DNA from: Limnoperna fortunei
Taxonomy: Eukaryota; Mollusca; Bivalvia; Mytilida; Modiolidae
Length of the DNA: 64,000 nt
Direction of reading: 5' to 3'
NCBI GenBank assembly: GCA_944474755.1
Contig: OX104112.1
Location: 22,718,460-22,782,459, forward strand
The notes beneath the pieces were generated by a model. That model had not been told where the DNA came from. It saw nothing but the letters and a program-made list of their open reading frames with translations, and ran no database searches. Each line of letters starts with the position of its first letter. Position 1 is the stretch's first letter. Of the stretch, positions 50,735 through 61,547 are shown piece after piece. The translations under genes and the position numbers were made by a program.

Positions 50735-50905
50735 GCGTTTTATGTCACTTCCAGCAATTTTTCAACTTTCTCATGCGTACAGTTTTTATTGGGGGAGGAT
50801 GCAGGAGTACCTCACCTTTGGTAGGAAAACTTTCAATCATTGTCAACTAAAATAGCAGTTGAGCATTGCCTACATTGAAAGTCTAATCTTTAAACTCAGT
50901 GTTCC
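50735..50905 (-). repeat. SINE fragment, tRNA head lost
   Basis: On the plus strand this reads GCGTTTTATGTCACTTCCAG then CAATTTTTCAACTTTCTCAT, CAGTTTTTATTGGGGGAGGA and GGTAGGAAAACTTTCAATCA. This is the tail and body of the same SINE family as 51027-51306, reversed. Similarity fades at ACTCAGTGTTCC, within the tRNA-like head. Confidence 0.7.
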
Positions 50906-51026
50906 AGAAAATTTACAGGTGTGACTTTAGTACCATCCTCAATAGTAACAGGAATCTCTTTCTTGCTCTCCCTTTATGGCATTAATGAAATAAAATAATC
51001 TATAGTATAATGTTTTCAATTACAAG

Positions 51027-51306
51027 GTTTGTTTGTTTGAATGTTTATCGCCAGTTCGCCACTCTGCAATTTTTCAGCTATAACATTGCATTCAGTTAAA
51101 ATTGGAGGAGGAAGCTGTAGTACCTGGTAAAAAACCAGATATTCTGTAGGAAAACTAGCAATCAATGTCGTATGAGATAATGATTGCAGTCAAGTGCACA
51201 CTGCCAGCAGTGAGACTTGAACCTATAACATCATGGTTGACAGACCATGTGATCAATAGTAGACCAATTATTATTTTAATAACCGCTACTTGGCCACTGA
51301 GGCCCC
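51027..51306 (-). mobile_element. tRNA-derived SINE, full-length but mutated
   Basis: The minus strand starts GGGGGCCTCAGTGGCCAAGT, and a degraded B-box (TATAGGTTCAAGTCTCAC) follows at about 51210-51227. The body includes TGCTAGTTTTCCTACAGAAT and CTTCCTCC, and the tail CAAACAAACAAAC ends at 51027. It is roughly 280 bp, the longest copy in the window. The plus-strand 102-codon frame that crosses it is an artefact of the element. Confidence 0.75.
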
Positions 51307-52337
51307 CAGGGATGGTTGAAGTTGTTTTATTTTGCAAAATATGTTTTGGAGGAAATTATGGATTTTTATGCCCCTGCGACGATAAGTCAGGGAGAAGGTG
51401 GGCATATCAATTTATCCTTGTTTTTAAATATTTTAATACGTTACCTGAGCTAGTTTTATCCTTATTTAGGTAGACTTTGGATGGACACATAAATTTTCAA
51501 GTTAATAATTTGATATTTTTTCACCTCCTGGCCTCAAAAAAAAGGGGGGGGGTTGCACATTACATAAAACTTGCCAATGAATTAGTTAACAATCGTGCAT
51601 CAAAGTAAGGTAAAAACTTCAAAACAGGGAGACTAAGTTAGTATAGACTGTCACTGCCAAGGATCAATTTTGATAGGGGATCACTCGCCCGATAGGTCAC
51701 ACCTATTTACATATTATTTCTAAAAGTCACAAAAAAGGCTTTAACTGATTAAAACTTATTGTCAATATAGTTATATATTGTGGATGAAAAGGGGAACTAA
51801 AAGGAAGTTTATTACCAAAGTAAGTACACCATGCTTGGATCAACACCATATTTAAAACATTTTTACTGTCATAAAGACTGTGTGTGTTGAATATTGTTTG
51901 GATCCAAGGATGTGGTGACACCTATTTCTGAAGTTGAGTTATAAACATCCATGCTATCAACCTATTGTGATAGGACTAACAAAGTTATATTTAAAAATAT
52001 TTTAAAAACAATTGCAAAATATATATTACAAAGACATTTCTACTCTTTCATTTAGCCAAGTCGGAATCTACAATAAGTTTTTTTCTAATTACAAGGTACA
52101 AAAATGGCCTTTAATTTACCTCCCATGTCCTTTATCACCACAATCTAAAAATGGTAGCAAGTTTTATGTTGTCCATTGCATTGTAATTTTTTCTTGGATT
52201 TTGTGTATTGCTCCCCCATTCTTCAGATTAATTATATTTTTGTTATATACCCTATTACTTGAAATCTAACAAATCATTATTATAGATTTTAGACATCTTT
52301 AAATTTTGCTAATTCCAATAAAGTAGTTTTAAATTTT
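51307..52337. other. Non-coding stretch
   Basis: No supported gene. It contains a G9 run at 51544-51552. An 85-codon frame at 52012-52269 is rich in Leu/Ile/Phe/Pro with no domain and looks like AT-rich chance. Confidence 0.4.
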
Positions 52338-53710
52338 TTACCAGTTATTAGGCAGTTGCAAGCAATTTGGGTCTTGGCAGTTTTTAAGAACTGCTAAATG
52401 TTGGTATATCTTAGCAGTTTTACATCTCTAGGCAGTTCCAATAACTGTTTATAAAATCAAATCAGTATTAAATAAGAAATATATTACAAATTTAAGCAGT
52501 TAATCAAGCATCTCTTAGCAGTTCTAAACATCTGCTATGCCTTAATTGGAGACTTCCTGTAAGCCAGCAAAGTCACATACAAATTGGAGAAGCAAAATTT
52601 AAGACTCATTCAAATATATGCTATAAACTCATGAAAAGATGCAGAAAGTAAGTTATTTTGCATGATCATGGAAGCTATACTAGTAGGTTATATTAGTAGA
52701 AACAAGTACATGTTCCACTAAATAAACATGCTTAAACCAGAAAATTTTGGCTTCTAAAAAAGCTTTATTTCTTATTTTAATTGATCCCATTCTTTGATTA
52801 GTTGTATATGGCAAAATTAATAACTTAAATACAATAAATTATATGGGTTTCATAATGTAGAAGTAAGTAAAATTCCAATCAGCACACTTTTAATGCATAA
52901 TTTTCCAGTCAATTTATCCCAGGTTTGAACATTTTTAACATTTTGTAAACAAGACTAGACCCCAGAAAGTTTATTAATAGATTAATATATTAATATTCTA
53001 TATAATTTGTGGTCTAGTGAGAACATGTACATGTATTAAATATAACAACTTATACTGATCGATTAATCGATTGGTACAATGTACATGTATGTTAATACTT
53101 TTTGTTTATTATTGCTGATAATCAAATGTTAAAAAACATCGTGCATTTGCTGTCTTAATCATTCATCATTTTGTTCATTTCTACATGTATCTGAAGATCC
53201 TACATGTATGTATACATGTACATCACATACTTAGTAGTTCTAATGAATATGCATAGAGGAGTTTAGGCAGTAACAAGTAGTTTATAGGCAGTAACAAGTA
53301 GTTTATAGGCAGTAACAAGTAGTTTATAGGCAGTAACAAGTAGTTTATAGGCAGTAACAAGTAGTTTATAGGCAGTAACAAGTAGTTTATAGGCAGTAAC
53401 AAGTAGTTTATATGCAGTTATGATAAATATTCATAGAGTAATTAAGTAGCCAGTTATTTCACAATTTGCTTATCAATATTTAAATAAACAACTAGCAGTA
53501 ATGAAGCAGATTTCAGGCAGTACTCTTTAATATTCATGAACTATTAGCCAGTTTTTGACAACTAATTTACATTATTAGTTTTTTTACAGCCTTAATACTG
53601 CCTATGAACTGCCTATTCCTCACATAACTGGCTATTTCTTTCAATTGCTGTTAAATGGAACTAGTTATTTAAAAACTGCCTAATAACTGCCTGTTTTGAA
53701 AAACTGGTAA
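52338..53710. mobile_element. 1.37-kb foldback region built from GGCAGTT motifs
   Basis: The ends are TTACCAGTTATTAGGCAGTT (52338) and, reversed, TTACCAGTTTTTCAAAACAG (ending 53710). The left half has many GGCAGTT/AGCAGTT motifs in the plus orientation. The right half has their complements (AACTGCC, AACTGGC). Halfway lies a 21-bp minisatellite. The layout suggests a foldback or MITE-like element with subrepeats in both arms. No target duplication or open frame was found, so the outer ends are tentative. Confidence 0.55.
53266..53412 (+). repeat. 21-bp minisatellite, 7 copies
   Basis: Seven essentially identical copies of GGCAGTAACAAGTAGTTTAT plus A, starting at 53266, 53287, 53308, 53329, 53350, 53371 and 53392. 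A variant (TGCAGTTATGATAA) follows. The near-identity indicates recent expansion. Confidence 0.97.
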
Positions 53711-54639
53711 GGCTTAATAATTGCTTCATAACTACCTTCCACTTTGACTCGAGAACAAATAAAGTTTTCCCTTCTGCTTGGATGTTCTTAATTGTTGATC
53801 AAATATAGACCTAATAGTCATACATTTTAGTATGTTGATGTCACTGGACTGCAAGTCTTTCAACTCGATAAATTTGTTTCTTGTTTTATATAATGGTACA
53901 CTTTTCAATGGATATTATGTCGATTCTAACTAGCTATATAAAATAAAATATGCAAATAATTCCATAGTAGCGTTTGACATGAATGTAGACACATGTTTTA
54001 CTGCAGGTCAGATCCATGCAGAATGAAGAAAATAGTAATGTATTGGAATTTTTTTTTGGCATTAAATTGTGATTTGTTGTTGGAAATGGCCGCCTCCCCC
54101 TTTTCCTTCTTTTCTATTCCCCCCCCCCCCCCACTTTTTATTGAACATGCATTTACTGTAACCTTATTTGCTATACTCCGATACCCCTAAACCAAGAAGT
54201 TGTATGTTAAACATGTTAAACTGTATTATTGAGACTATGAGTTTGAGCTTGTGACAAAGTTGTGTTCAGCACCTGCACTGTAGTGTAGGCTATACAGTCA
54301 CAGAACAACGGTATTTCGACAGTCATAGTAAAAAGTAAATATCGGCTTTAATTTAAACAAAAGCTTGGAAAGTACCATTTAGCAAATAATACTGCTTTGA
54401 AACGAATTAAATCATAATTTAATAGGATCGTTCAGATGTTCGCTCAGAATAATTACAAATCCAAGTTTTCATAGTTGGACCAGAATACTTCGGCAATTAA
54501 AATCTTGATCACTGGAGTGTTTTCTTGGTCTCCATTTACGTCAGGTGCAACGTTGAAATAAAATGTTTGTCATTACAACTCAAAAGTCTTTGTTGAAGCG
54601 TTCAACAATAATTCTTTATTTATATATACTATTAAAGTG
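53711..54639. other. Non-coding stretch with a poly-C run
   Basis: Contains a C14 run near 54120-54133 with pyrimidine-rich flanks. A 65-codon frame at 53993-54190 spans this simple sequence and is not credible. No other feature is seen. Confidence 0.4.
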
Positions 54640-54830
54640 GCGATTCTCAGCTTTCTAAAATGCACTGCCCAAATAAATTGTATAATGATTTAAGTGCCAT
54701 GCGATTGTTTTAAACATGACGGTAAGCTGAAATTACGCTGCATTTGACACAAATATTATATTTTATACGCGAATGACTTAAAATAAGATGTTTGGGCAGC
54801 ATTTTTATTAAAGTACATTTTATACCGAGT
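54640..54830. repeat. Imperfect inverted repeat, possible small MITE
   Basis: TTTCTAAAATGCACTGCCCA near 54650 is the approximate reverse complement of TGGGCAGCATTTTTATTAAA near 54793. A second inner pair (TTTAAGTG / GACTTAAA) is also inverted. Arms are about 24 bp with several mismatches, and the span is about 180 bp. No target duplication was identified. Confidence 0.4.
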
Positions 54831-54919
54831 TGGACACAATTTTCATTGAATTTTTATAAGTCGATTTTCAACCGAGACTTTCGGAAAACAAGTCCTTTAT
54901 GTTGTTTTGCTTTGTAAGG

Positions 54920-54941
54920 TCACGTGATTACTTTCACTTTC
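54920..54941 (+). promoter_or_regulatory. E-box (TCACGTGA) plus inverted IRF/ISRE site
   Basis: TCACGTGA (54920-54927) is followed at 54930-54941 by ACTTTCACTTTC, the reverse complement of GAAAGTGAAAGT. A half-site CAGTTTC follows at 54950. This is the third context in the window, after 3158-3197 and the satellite A modules, where these two sites occur together. CGCCTTAACA lies downstream at 55097-55106. Function is inferred only from consensus. Confidence 0.4.
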
Positions 54942-55116
54942 ACTATTTTCAGTTTCAATGGTTACAATAGCAAATAAATCATACTTGCATACAGTTGATT
55001 CCAAAAGGTCTAATTTTTAAGAGAAAATATATAAATTTATAACCATCGAATGTTTAGATGTAAAATATCGTGTAAAAACAAGAAATTTTAGAAATTCGCC
55101 TTAACACCGCTGCGTG

Positions 55117-55676
55117 GGTAACAATAGAAAATCACCGACCGGAAACTGGCTATACGTATGTATTTGGAGGAGTAAGCCTGGGTAACAATAGAAAATCACC
55201 GACCGGAAACTGGCTATACGTATGTATTTGGAGGAGTAAGCCTGGGTAACAATAGAAAATCACTGACCGGAAACTGGCAATACGTATGTATTTGGAGGAG
55301 TAAGCCTGGGTAACAATAGAAAATCACCGACAGGAAACTGGCAATACGTATGTATTTGTAGGAGGAAGCCTGCGTAACAGTAGAAAATCACTGACCGGAA
55401 ACTGGCAATACGAATGTATTTGGAGGAGTAAGCCTGGGTAACAATAGAAAATCACCGACCGGAAACTGGTTATACGTATGTATTTGGAGGAGTAAGCCTG
55501 GGTAACAATAGAAAATCACCGACCGGAAACTGGCTATACGTATGTATTTGGAGGAGTAAGCCTGGGTAACAATAGAAAATCACTGACCGGAAACTGGCAA
55601 TACGTATGTATTTGGAGGAGTAAGCCTGGGTAACAATAGAAAATCACCGACAGGAAACTGGCAATACGTATGTATT
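55117..55676 (+). repeat. 64-bp minisatellite, about 8.75 copies, SINE-derived
   Basis: Monomers start at 55117, 55181, 55245, 55309, 55373, 55437, 55501, 55565 and 55629, with an exact 64-bp period. The monomer contains GGAGGAGTAAGCC, AGAAAATCACCGACC and GGAAACTGGCAAT. The same order of motifs occurs in the body of the local SINE family (GGAGGAAGCCGGAGTA, GGAGAAAACC, GGAAACTGGCAAT). Variants repeat with a five-monomer period: monomers 2-4 match 7-9 in CTAT/CAAT, ACCG/ACTG and GACC/GACA states. Confidence 0.95.
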
Positions 55677-55871
55677 TAAATTAAATATCATGTATATTAA
55701 TGAGAAAACTAATTATAATTATGAATTGTATTACCTCCAGACAACAAATAATATTTTAACAATTAAATTTGTTTAAAGGCTAAAATCAGAGCACTGTAAA
55801 TCATATTTAGTCAGAAGTAGGAAAAAATGATGCCAAGTCATTACATTTCGATATAAAACTAGCAAAATAAA
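55677..55871. other. AT-rich flank of the minisatellite
   Basis: Highly A/T-rich sequence without a gene or repeat that I can name. Confidence 0.4.
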
Positions 55872-55905
55872 AGGTTCTCCGCAGAGCCTGTATCGCTCAC
55901 CTGAT
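55872..55905 (-). repeat. Short bivalve dispersed repeat motif
   Basis: The minus strand reads ATCAGGTGAGCGATACAGGC then TCTGCGGAGAACCT. GGTGAGCGATACAGG followed by a short inverted GC-rich motif is a frequent end of dispersed repeats in bivalves, as I remember them. Here the small hairpin is AGGTTCTCCGCAGAGCC. Confidence 0.45.
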
Positions 55906-57273
55906 TTATAGGCAATAAAGATGGCAACTGCAATTTTCAAGTTTCTACTGGCATAATAAACATTATCTTTGTTGAGACCATACAATGAATATTGTTGTTT
56001 GGTTTTAAAACAAACTTTCTAGTTTGTTTACTCTTTAAGAGGCCAAAAGACCATAATCGACTATTTTGCATAGTGCTATGTTTTTTCGTCGTCGTAACCT
56101 CACGTTCTTTTGCTTTCTCGCTTTTCTATCACTTACCTACCTTCTGCACACTTGTAGATATGTTCTCGTTTTGGGGAAAATTCATTAAATCTGATTAGCC
56201 AATGGGAACGACGTTTATTGGATAACACTATTTTGATTAATTGTAAACCCATCGCCGAAAATACAAGTAACCAATCAAAAAAGGACATTAAATATTCATG
56301 AAAACGAGTAGATATTAAAGCGAGAACGCGACCGGACGTGGGTTTCCGAAGATGATGTTTTAATGTGTTTAGTATCCCGTGCTTCCCGCACAAACAATGC
56401 TTAACTATTGGTTAATCGAACAATCCATAGAACAACATGGGGACGGAACAGGTTGTAACAACGTTTAACCCACTTTGTAATAACAAGGCACTTTATAATT
56501 AAATTTGAAAAAGTTATATTAAAGTTGTCAAAATGTATGAATAGCACTGTTTGGCTATTTAAGTCATAAATTATTATAAAATATTCGGGAGCTTTAACTA
56601 CTCAGACTTTTTTTACAAAGTGCGTTTTGTTGACTAACGCAGTTCGTAATACATTGTAAATATGTAATAACACACTTTGTAATAAAAAAATAAGAAAAAT
56701 TACGATACGATTGGAGGAGTTTGTATGTACCATTATTTGGTAATCCCAGGTAATACAACAGCAACACTTCGACAAAAGAAATATTAGCATTTCTATCAAA
56801 CTAGCCGGGAAAATATGTTGACATAAAATTTAAAACTCTTTCATGCATTTACTTTAATTCAAATATCAAATTGTATAAAAATTGGGCTATACATTTACTA
56901 TCCGTTTATATCTTGAAAATCGTAAATAGATAGAACATGATACTAATGTATACTCTCTTCAGTGGGAAACTTATTTTATAAAACAAAGCCTATATTTAGT
57001 TAAATAGACCTCTAATGTCTAAAAATGGTAATAGAACCGAATTATAATACAACGAGAAATTTAATGAAAAACTTTAATCATTATGGATAAAGATAAAAGT
57101 TTACCTAAATGGTGTCAACACAAATTGGTTAAAAAGAAAGAAAAATAGACACAAAACAAACTTACCGACAAGAGCCGAAAGTGAAATCAGAGTTCAGACA
57201 AACACTCACCAAACAGAACGAAACATGAAAAAAGCAGACCACCCCATTGCCGCATAATCCTGCCGCGCCCGTC
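55906..57273. other. Non-coding stretch
   Basis: No supported gene. Overlapping frames on both strands at 55992-56393 (68 and 86 codons) have no domain and oppose each other. A 21-codon Lys-rich ATG frame starts near 57083. I see nothing else of note. Confidence 0.4.
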
Positions 57274-57446
<173 letters not shown>

Positions 57447-57516
57447 TTAAATATATTTTCTCCCGAGTATTAATTAATAAATTAATTTATTAATACTCGG
57501 GAAAAAATATATTTAA
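57447..57516. repeat. Palindrome directly after the microsatellite
   Basis: AAATATATTTTCTCCCGAGT ATTAATTAA (57450-57477) is the near-perfect reverse complement of TTATTAATACTCGGGAAAAA ATATATTT (57488-57514). The short spacer TAAATTAATT is itself palindromic. The GC-containing core CCCGAGTATTAA distinguishes it from simple AT sequence. It could be a tiny foldback element or a cruciform-prone site. Confidence 0.8.
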
Positions 57517-58220
57517 AAAAATTTGCCATTACAATTGAATAAGTACGTCAACATGTATTTAAATGCAAAATGCAGAAATATTATCGGGCTTCGGTGTTCG
57601 AGTAGTTCGGGTAGTTAGTAATCTTCTATTGATCACGTGATCTGTCAAAACTCGACAGACTTTACTTTAACATTCAAAATATTTTATATGGCAGTCCAAT
57701 TTGTAATAATGAACAAAATAAAACTTTGGTCCTGTCTGTGCATGATTTCATAAAGGGAAGTAAACGATTTAATTAATTAGTTAATTATTTAATTAATTAA
57801 TAGTGATACAGTTATATAAATGAATATTAATTAATATAATTAATGCATTATGTGTTATTTCTCTATTTTGTTTGTAAATATGTTTGTTCTGTGTATTTAT
57901 CTATTATTACTAGTTATTTATCATATATATTTCCTTGCAATTTTTTCTCTCATGTACTCGAAAAGCCACAGATCTCACATTCCATATCCTGGCCTGGAAT
58001 CTATTTACATTTGGTTATGATAGATACATGAAAATCATCAGATAATTCGTCTTCATTTTTCTTATTAATAATTACAAAAACTGAGTTTCTGGCTTACAGA
58101 ATTTCAGTTGTCTTTCTTTGACTTAATTATGACATGTCTGTGCCATGTTTGATGTTACCATGAAGATGATATATATAGGCCTGGTCCTGCTATCTTATCT
58201 AATGTGTTTCTTGGCAATAG
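57517..58220. other. Non-coding stretch with AT palindromes
   Basis: Contains TCACGTGA at 57633-57640 and a TTAATTAA-rich tract at 57768-57845. No supported gene. Confidence 0.4.
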
Positions 58221-58358
58221 TATAGGATTAAACACTGGGTTTTAGGAAATTATCAATGTGTAAACTCCGGCGACTCACTCACTAACTGTCAAGTTTGTGA
58301 GGGAGTCGACGAGTTTACACATTGATAATTTCCTAAAACACAGTGTTTAATCCTTATA
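58221..58358. repeat. 138-bp near-perfect palindrome
   Basis: The left arm starts TATAGGATTAAACACTGGGT at 58221 and runs through TTTAGGAAATTATCAATGTG and TAAACTCCGGCGACTC. The right arm is its reverse complement from GAGTCGACGAGTTTACACAT to TTTAATCCTTATA at 58358. Arms are about 55 bp with only a few mismatches and one single-base insertion. The loop is CACTAACTGTCAAGTTTGTG-like. It is probably a small MITE or foldback insertion. No target duplication is obvious. Confidence 0.85.
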
Positions 58359-58854
58359 ATTCTGTGAAATAATCGCTGCGATTTTTAAAACAGCAGAAAA
58401 CCATCTAGACCTCAAAACGTACCTAGGACGGAAAGCGTAGGGATATGCAAAACATAATACCAAAGGAATCGCGGTACTGTAGAATATTGATAGGAAAAAA
58501 AATGAAACGCTAAATTGTATTTACATTATATTTTGTTTGAAATCTCAATCGATTTAATTTGAAATCATTGTGGCAGAGAAAACATTGCCCCCTCTCCCTG
58601 ACGATACGCTAGGAGGACGCCATCTTGGTTACAAAGTAGTCCGCTCAGAGGAAATATCGATATATAAATTATCTGAGAAGACGCCATTTAAGTGTTTTTT
58701 ATCCAATCAAAGCACTTAATATAAATAAATTACAGCATGAATATAATTATATCAGAATATTTTCCCCCAATGTATCCAGATCAGCTTAATGTTTGATTGC
58801 CCAAAGCCGACAGCTGAGAACAATAAAACATTCAGCTGATCGCGATGCCGATGT

Positions 58855-58964
58855 TTGTTTGTTTGTTTGATGGTGTTTAACGCCACTTTCAGCAATTTTT
58901 CAGCTATATCATGGCGTCCAGTTTTTTTATTGGGGAGGAAGCCGGAGTACCCGGAGAAAACCGG
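58855..58964 (-). mobile_element. 5'-truncated SINE with 11-bp target duplication
   Basis: The insert is flanked by GATGCCGATGT on both sides (58844-58854 and 58965-58975). On the minus strand it holds GGTTTTCTCCGGGTACTCCG, GGCTTCCTCCCC, GACGCCATGATATAGCTGAA, GTGGCGTTAAACACCATCAA and a CAAA-repeat tail. The tRNA head is absent. Duplication plus 5' truncation is the signature of LINE-mediated target-primed reverse transcription. Confidence 0.85.
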
Positions 58965-58975
58965 GATGCCGATGT

Positions 58976-60857
58976 AAAAATATTTCTGATTAATTGCCTG
59001 GTCACACACTTAATAACTGTTTTATTACCTAATGCCAGTTACTACAACAACAATATATACCAAATAGAAACAATAAAATTCAAATGTATTTATAAATGCA
59101 AAAAATATTACCACAATAATTAACAGTTTGTTTTTAATCAACAGTGAACATGGTGAAGCAATTAAAAGTTAAATGTAAAGGGGAAACACTTCAGATTTTT
59201 CAAAACAAAAACGAAAGTCAACATAAAACAATTTGAATTGAAGATCATCTCATAAATATTCATGTTTTTATTTTTCCAATCAAAAGTGAGATCAAAAAGA
59301 TCGCAATCGGGTAAAGAACCGCCTTTCTATTGAACCAGAGAAATGTTTATGAATAAAATGGTTGAAAATAAATAATACTTCATAGAAAACGAATATTTAT
59401 TGTATTAGGTAATAAAAAAATATTTTTATTGCAAAAACCAATGAAAAAACATATTTCTAGTACAACGCGGACAAACCTTTTAAACATAATAAAAATCATA
59501 TTTACCCTATTTCACCCCTTTTACTGAAAAGGCAATGCAAGAATGTGAGGTCCTTATGCAATATACTTATGAAGCCCTAAATGTCCGTAAGAACATCCAG
59601 AAGTATTGCAACAAAATCGGATTAACATTTTAAAACACACTGTACTTTAACACTAGCTTGCTTGATTGGGGAGTTTTTTACGTCCTACACCGACAACTTA
59701 ATGCCCTTGGTGGAACGATAACTCTAACACTAATGGACCGGTAAATATTTATTGGGGTGGTATATGACCATTGCAAAATGTAATAGGGCACATACCTTTT
59801 TATGCTGGCATAAATATGGAACTCAAGTTTTGTTATTTTCAGCACTGATAAAACAGCAATTTTTTTCATTACAATATTATCAATTAAAAAAAAATGTGTT
59901 TAATGTTTTGATTAAAAACTCGCACAGTTGTTTAAAACATAAAAATTAAATTGTAACCATAAAATTATTTACTAGATAGGACACCCACTTCATAGCACAT
60001 CTGATGTAGGACAGCAACTTTTATTGTATTTTAAGTAGATAGGCATTTTTAAAACCTGATAATTTGAAATGCACCGGTCCCAACCCCCCATTTAATATTG
60101 ACCCTACATGGGGTCGGGAAAACCATTGTCGATCCTATATGTTCCAAAGACCGAAATTATGTAAACGATATAGCATTCCAACTCCAACAGACGCCGTGGA
60201 CAGATATAAAAAAGGGGGGCACTTTTAGGGAGTTTGAGGTCAATAAATCTATGTATCCAATCCGCAGTGATTTTGTTGGAATTTTTCAAAACTGTCCCTG
60301 CCTTTTTTATTGGGAAAATATGCATCATTTTATGAGAATTGGGAAAATTGAAATAAACTAGCTTTCTTTGTATAACATCTTGAGTTTTATGTAAAAGTTT
60401 CTATCTAACGAACATGACGAAGAACTGGGAGGAAAATAAATAAAACACTATAGATACCAATCACATATCAAGCTAATTACATATCATATACCATTTTTCT
60501 GCTTCAAATTTTATCTTTTGGGAAATTTTAATCCTCATTTGGGAAACCTTATTTCGGAGGTAAATATAGGCAAACAAAATCACTGAATCCCTTAGTAAGA
60601 TTAAATACATAAAGTACACACACATACTTTTTGGTTCGCGTGTGTCTGTCTACTCGTTTGGCCTACTTTTAATTGTTTCCAGGTAACGACATTTTTTCAC
60701 CGAACTCGGAAATTCGGTGTTCTACTTTCGTTTTTAAATAATTTGACAGCTGTGAGAAATGCTGCTGCGTAGATGTTTTCAAAAACTTATGAAGTAAAAA
60801 GTTTCTGTACAAACGTTTTTTTTCTCTTTGTGATAAAGAAACAACAGACCCACGTCT
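58976..60857. other. Non-coding stretch
   Basis: About 1.9 kb with no supported gene. An 87-codon frame at 60098-60361 starts at TTG, overlaps an opposing frame and has no recognisable domain. The GGGAAAATTGAAATAAACTA stretch near 60340 resembles the end of a dispersed mollusc repeat, but this is uncertain. Confidence 0.4.
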
Positions 60858-61547
60858 ACCCGCCTATGGTGGCATATATCTGCCCCTACTTGTCACATAC
60901 TTAAGTCAACATATTTTGTGAAATAAGTCGACTTGTCACTTAATTAAGTCTACTTGTAACATATTTAAGTAAACTTGTCAGATAACAACGTTATAATATT
61001 TGTAAGAAAAATTAACCGTAGTTTGCGTTTTTGCCCTTAATATGCCATACATAAGTTGATATAACTATCTGACAAGTAGACTTGTGTATCTGACAAGTTG
61101 ACTTATTTATCAGGCATGTGAACTTAATTATCTGACAAGTAGACTATTTATCTAACAAGTCAACTTGTCAGATAATTATGTCAAAATGCAGATAAATAAG
61201 TCTACTTGTCAGATAACCAAGTTCACATGTCAGATAATTATGTTAACTTGTCATATAATTAAGTCTACTTGTCAGATAACCAAGTTCACATGTCAGATAA
61301 TTATGTTAACTTGTCAGATAATTAGGTCTACTTGTCAGATAATTATGTCAACTTATGTATGGCATATAAAGGGCAAAAACGCAAACTACGGTTAATTTTT
61401 CTTTAAAATACTATAACTTTATTCTGACAAGTTTACTTAAATATGTGACAAGTAGACTTAATTAAGTGACAAGTCGACTTATTTCACAAATTATGTAGAC
61501 TTAGCTATGTGACAAGTAGGGGCAGATATATGCCACCATAACCCGCC
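60858..61547. mobile_element. 676-bp foldback element with ~210-bp arms and 7-bp TSD
   Basis: The element (60865-61540) starts TATGGTGGCATATATCTGCC and ends with the exact complement GGCAGATATATGCCACCATA. The arms (about 60865-61075 and 61330-61540) are roughly 90% complementary throughout and include GTAGTTTGCGTTTTTGCCC in both. The centre (61076-61330) is made of CTTGTCAGATAATTATGT-like subrepeats in both orientations. ACCCGCC occurs immediately before (60858-60864) and after (61541-61547) as a target-site duplication. It encodes no protein; the 76-codon frame at 61165 is a product of the subrepeats. It is non-autonomous and the superfamily is unknown. Confidence 0.9.

Noticed and set aside
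51165..51473. 102-codon plus-strand frame
   Set aside because: More than a third lies antisense through the SINE at 51027-51306. The remainder has no domain.
60098..60361. 87-codon frame with a GVGKTI stretch suggesting a P-loop
   Set aside because: GVGKTI lacks the G-x-x-x-x-G-K-S/T spacing, the frame starts at TTG, an opposing frame overlaps it, and no other NTPase motif follows.
60865..60884. Common family for this foldback (TATGGTGGCATATA) and the satellite junction (TATGGTGGTATATA)
   Set aside because: The likeness is limited to about 13 bases. At the satellite the intact terminus reads TGGTGGTCCTACACC, so the ATATA there belongs to module B and the match is probably chance.
61165..61395. 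76-codon frame with repeated STCQI/FTCQI peptides
   Set aside because: It is the translation of the CTTGTCAGATAA-type subrepeats in the centre of the foldback element. The repeat pattern is nucleotide-level and there is no independent support for a protein.
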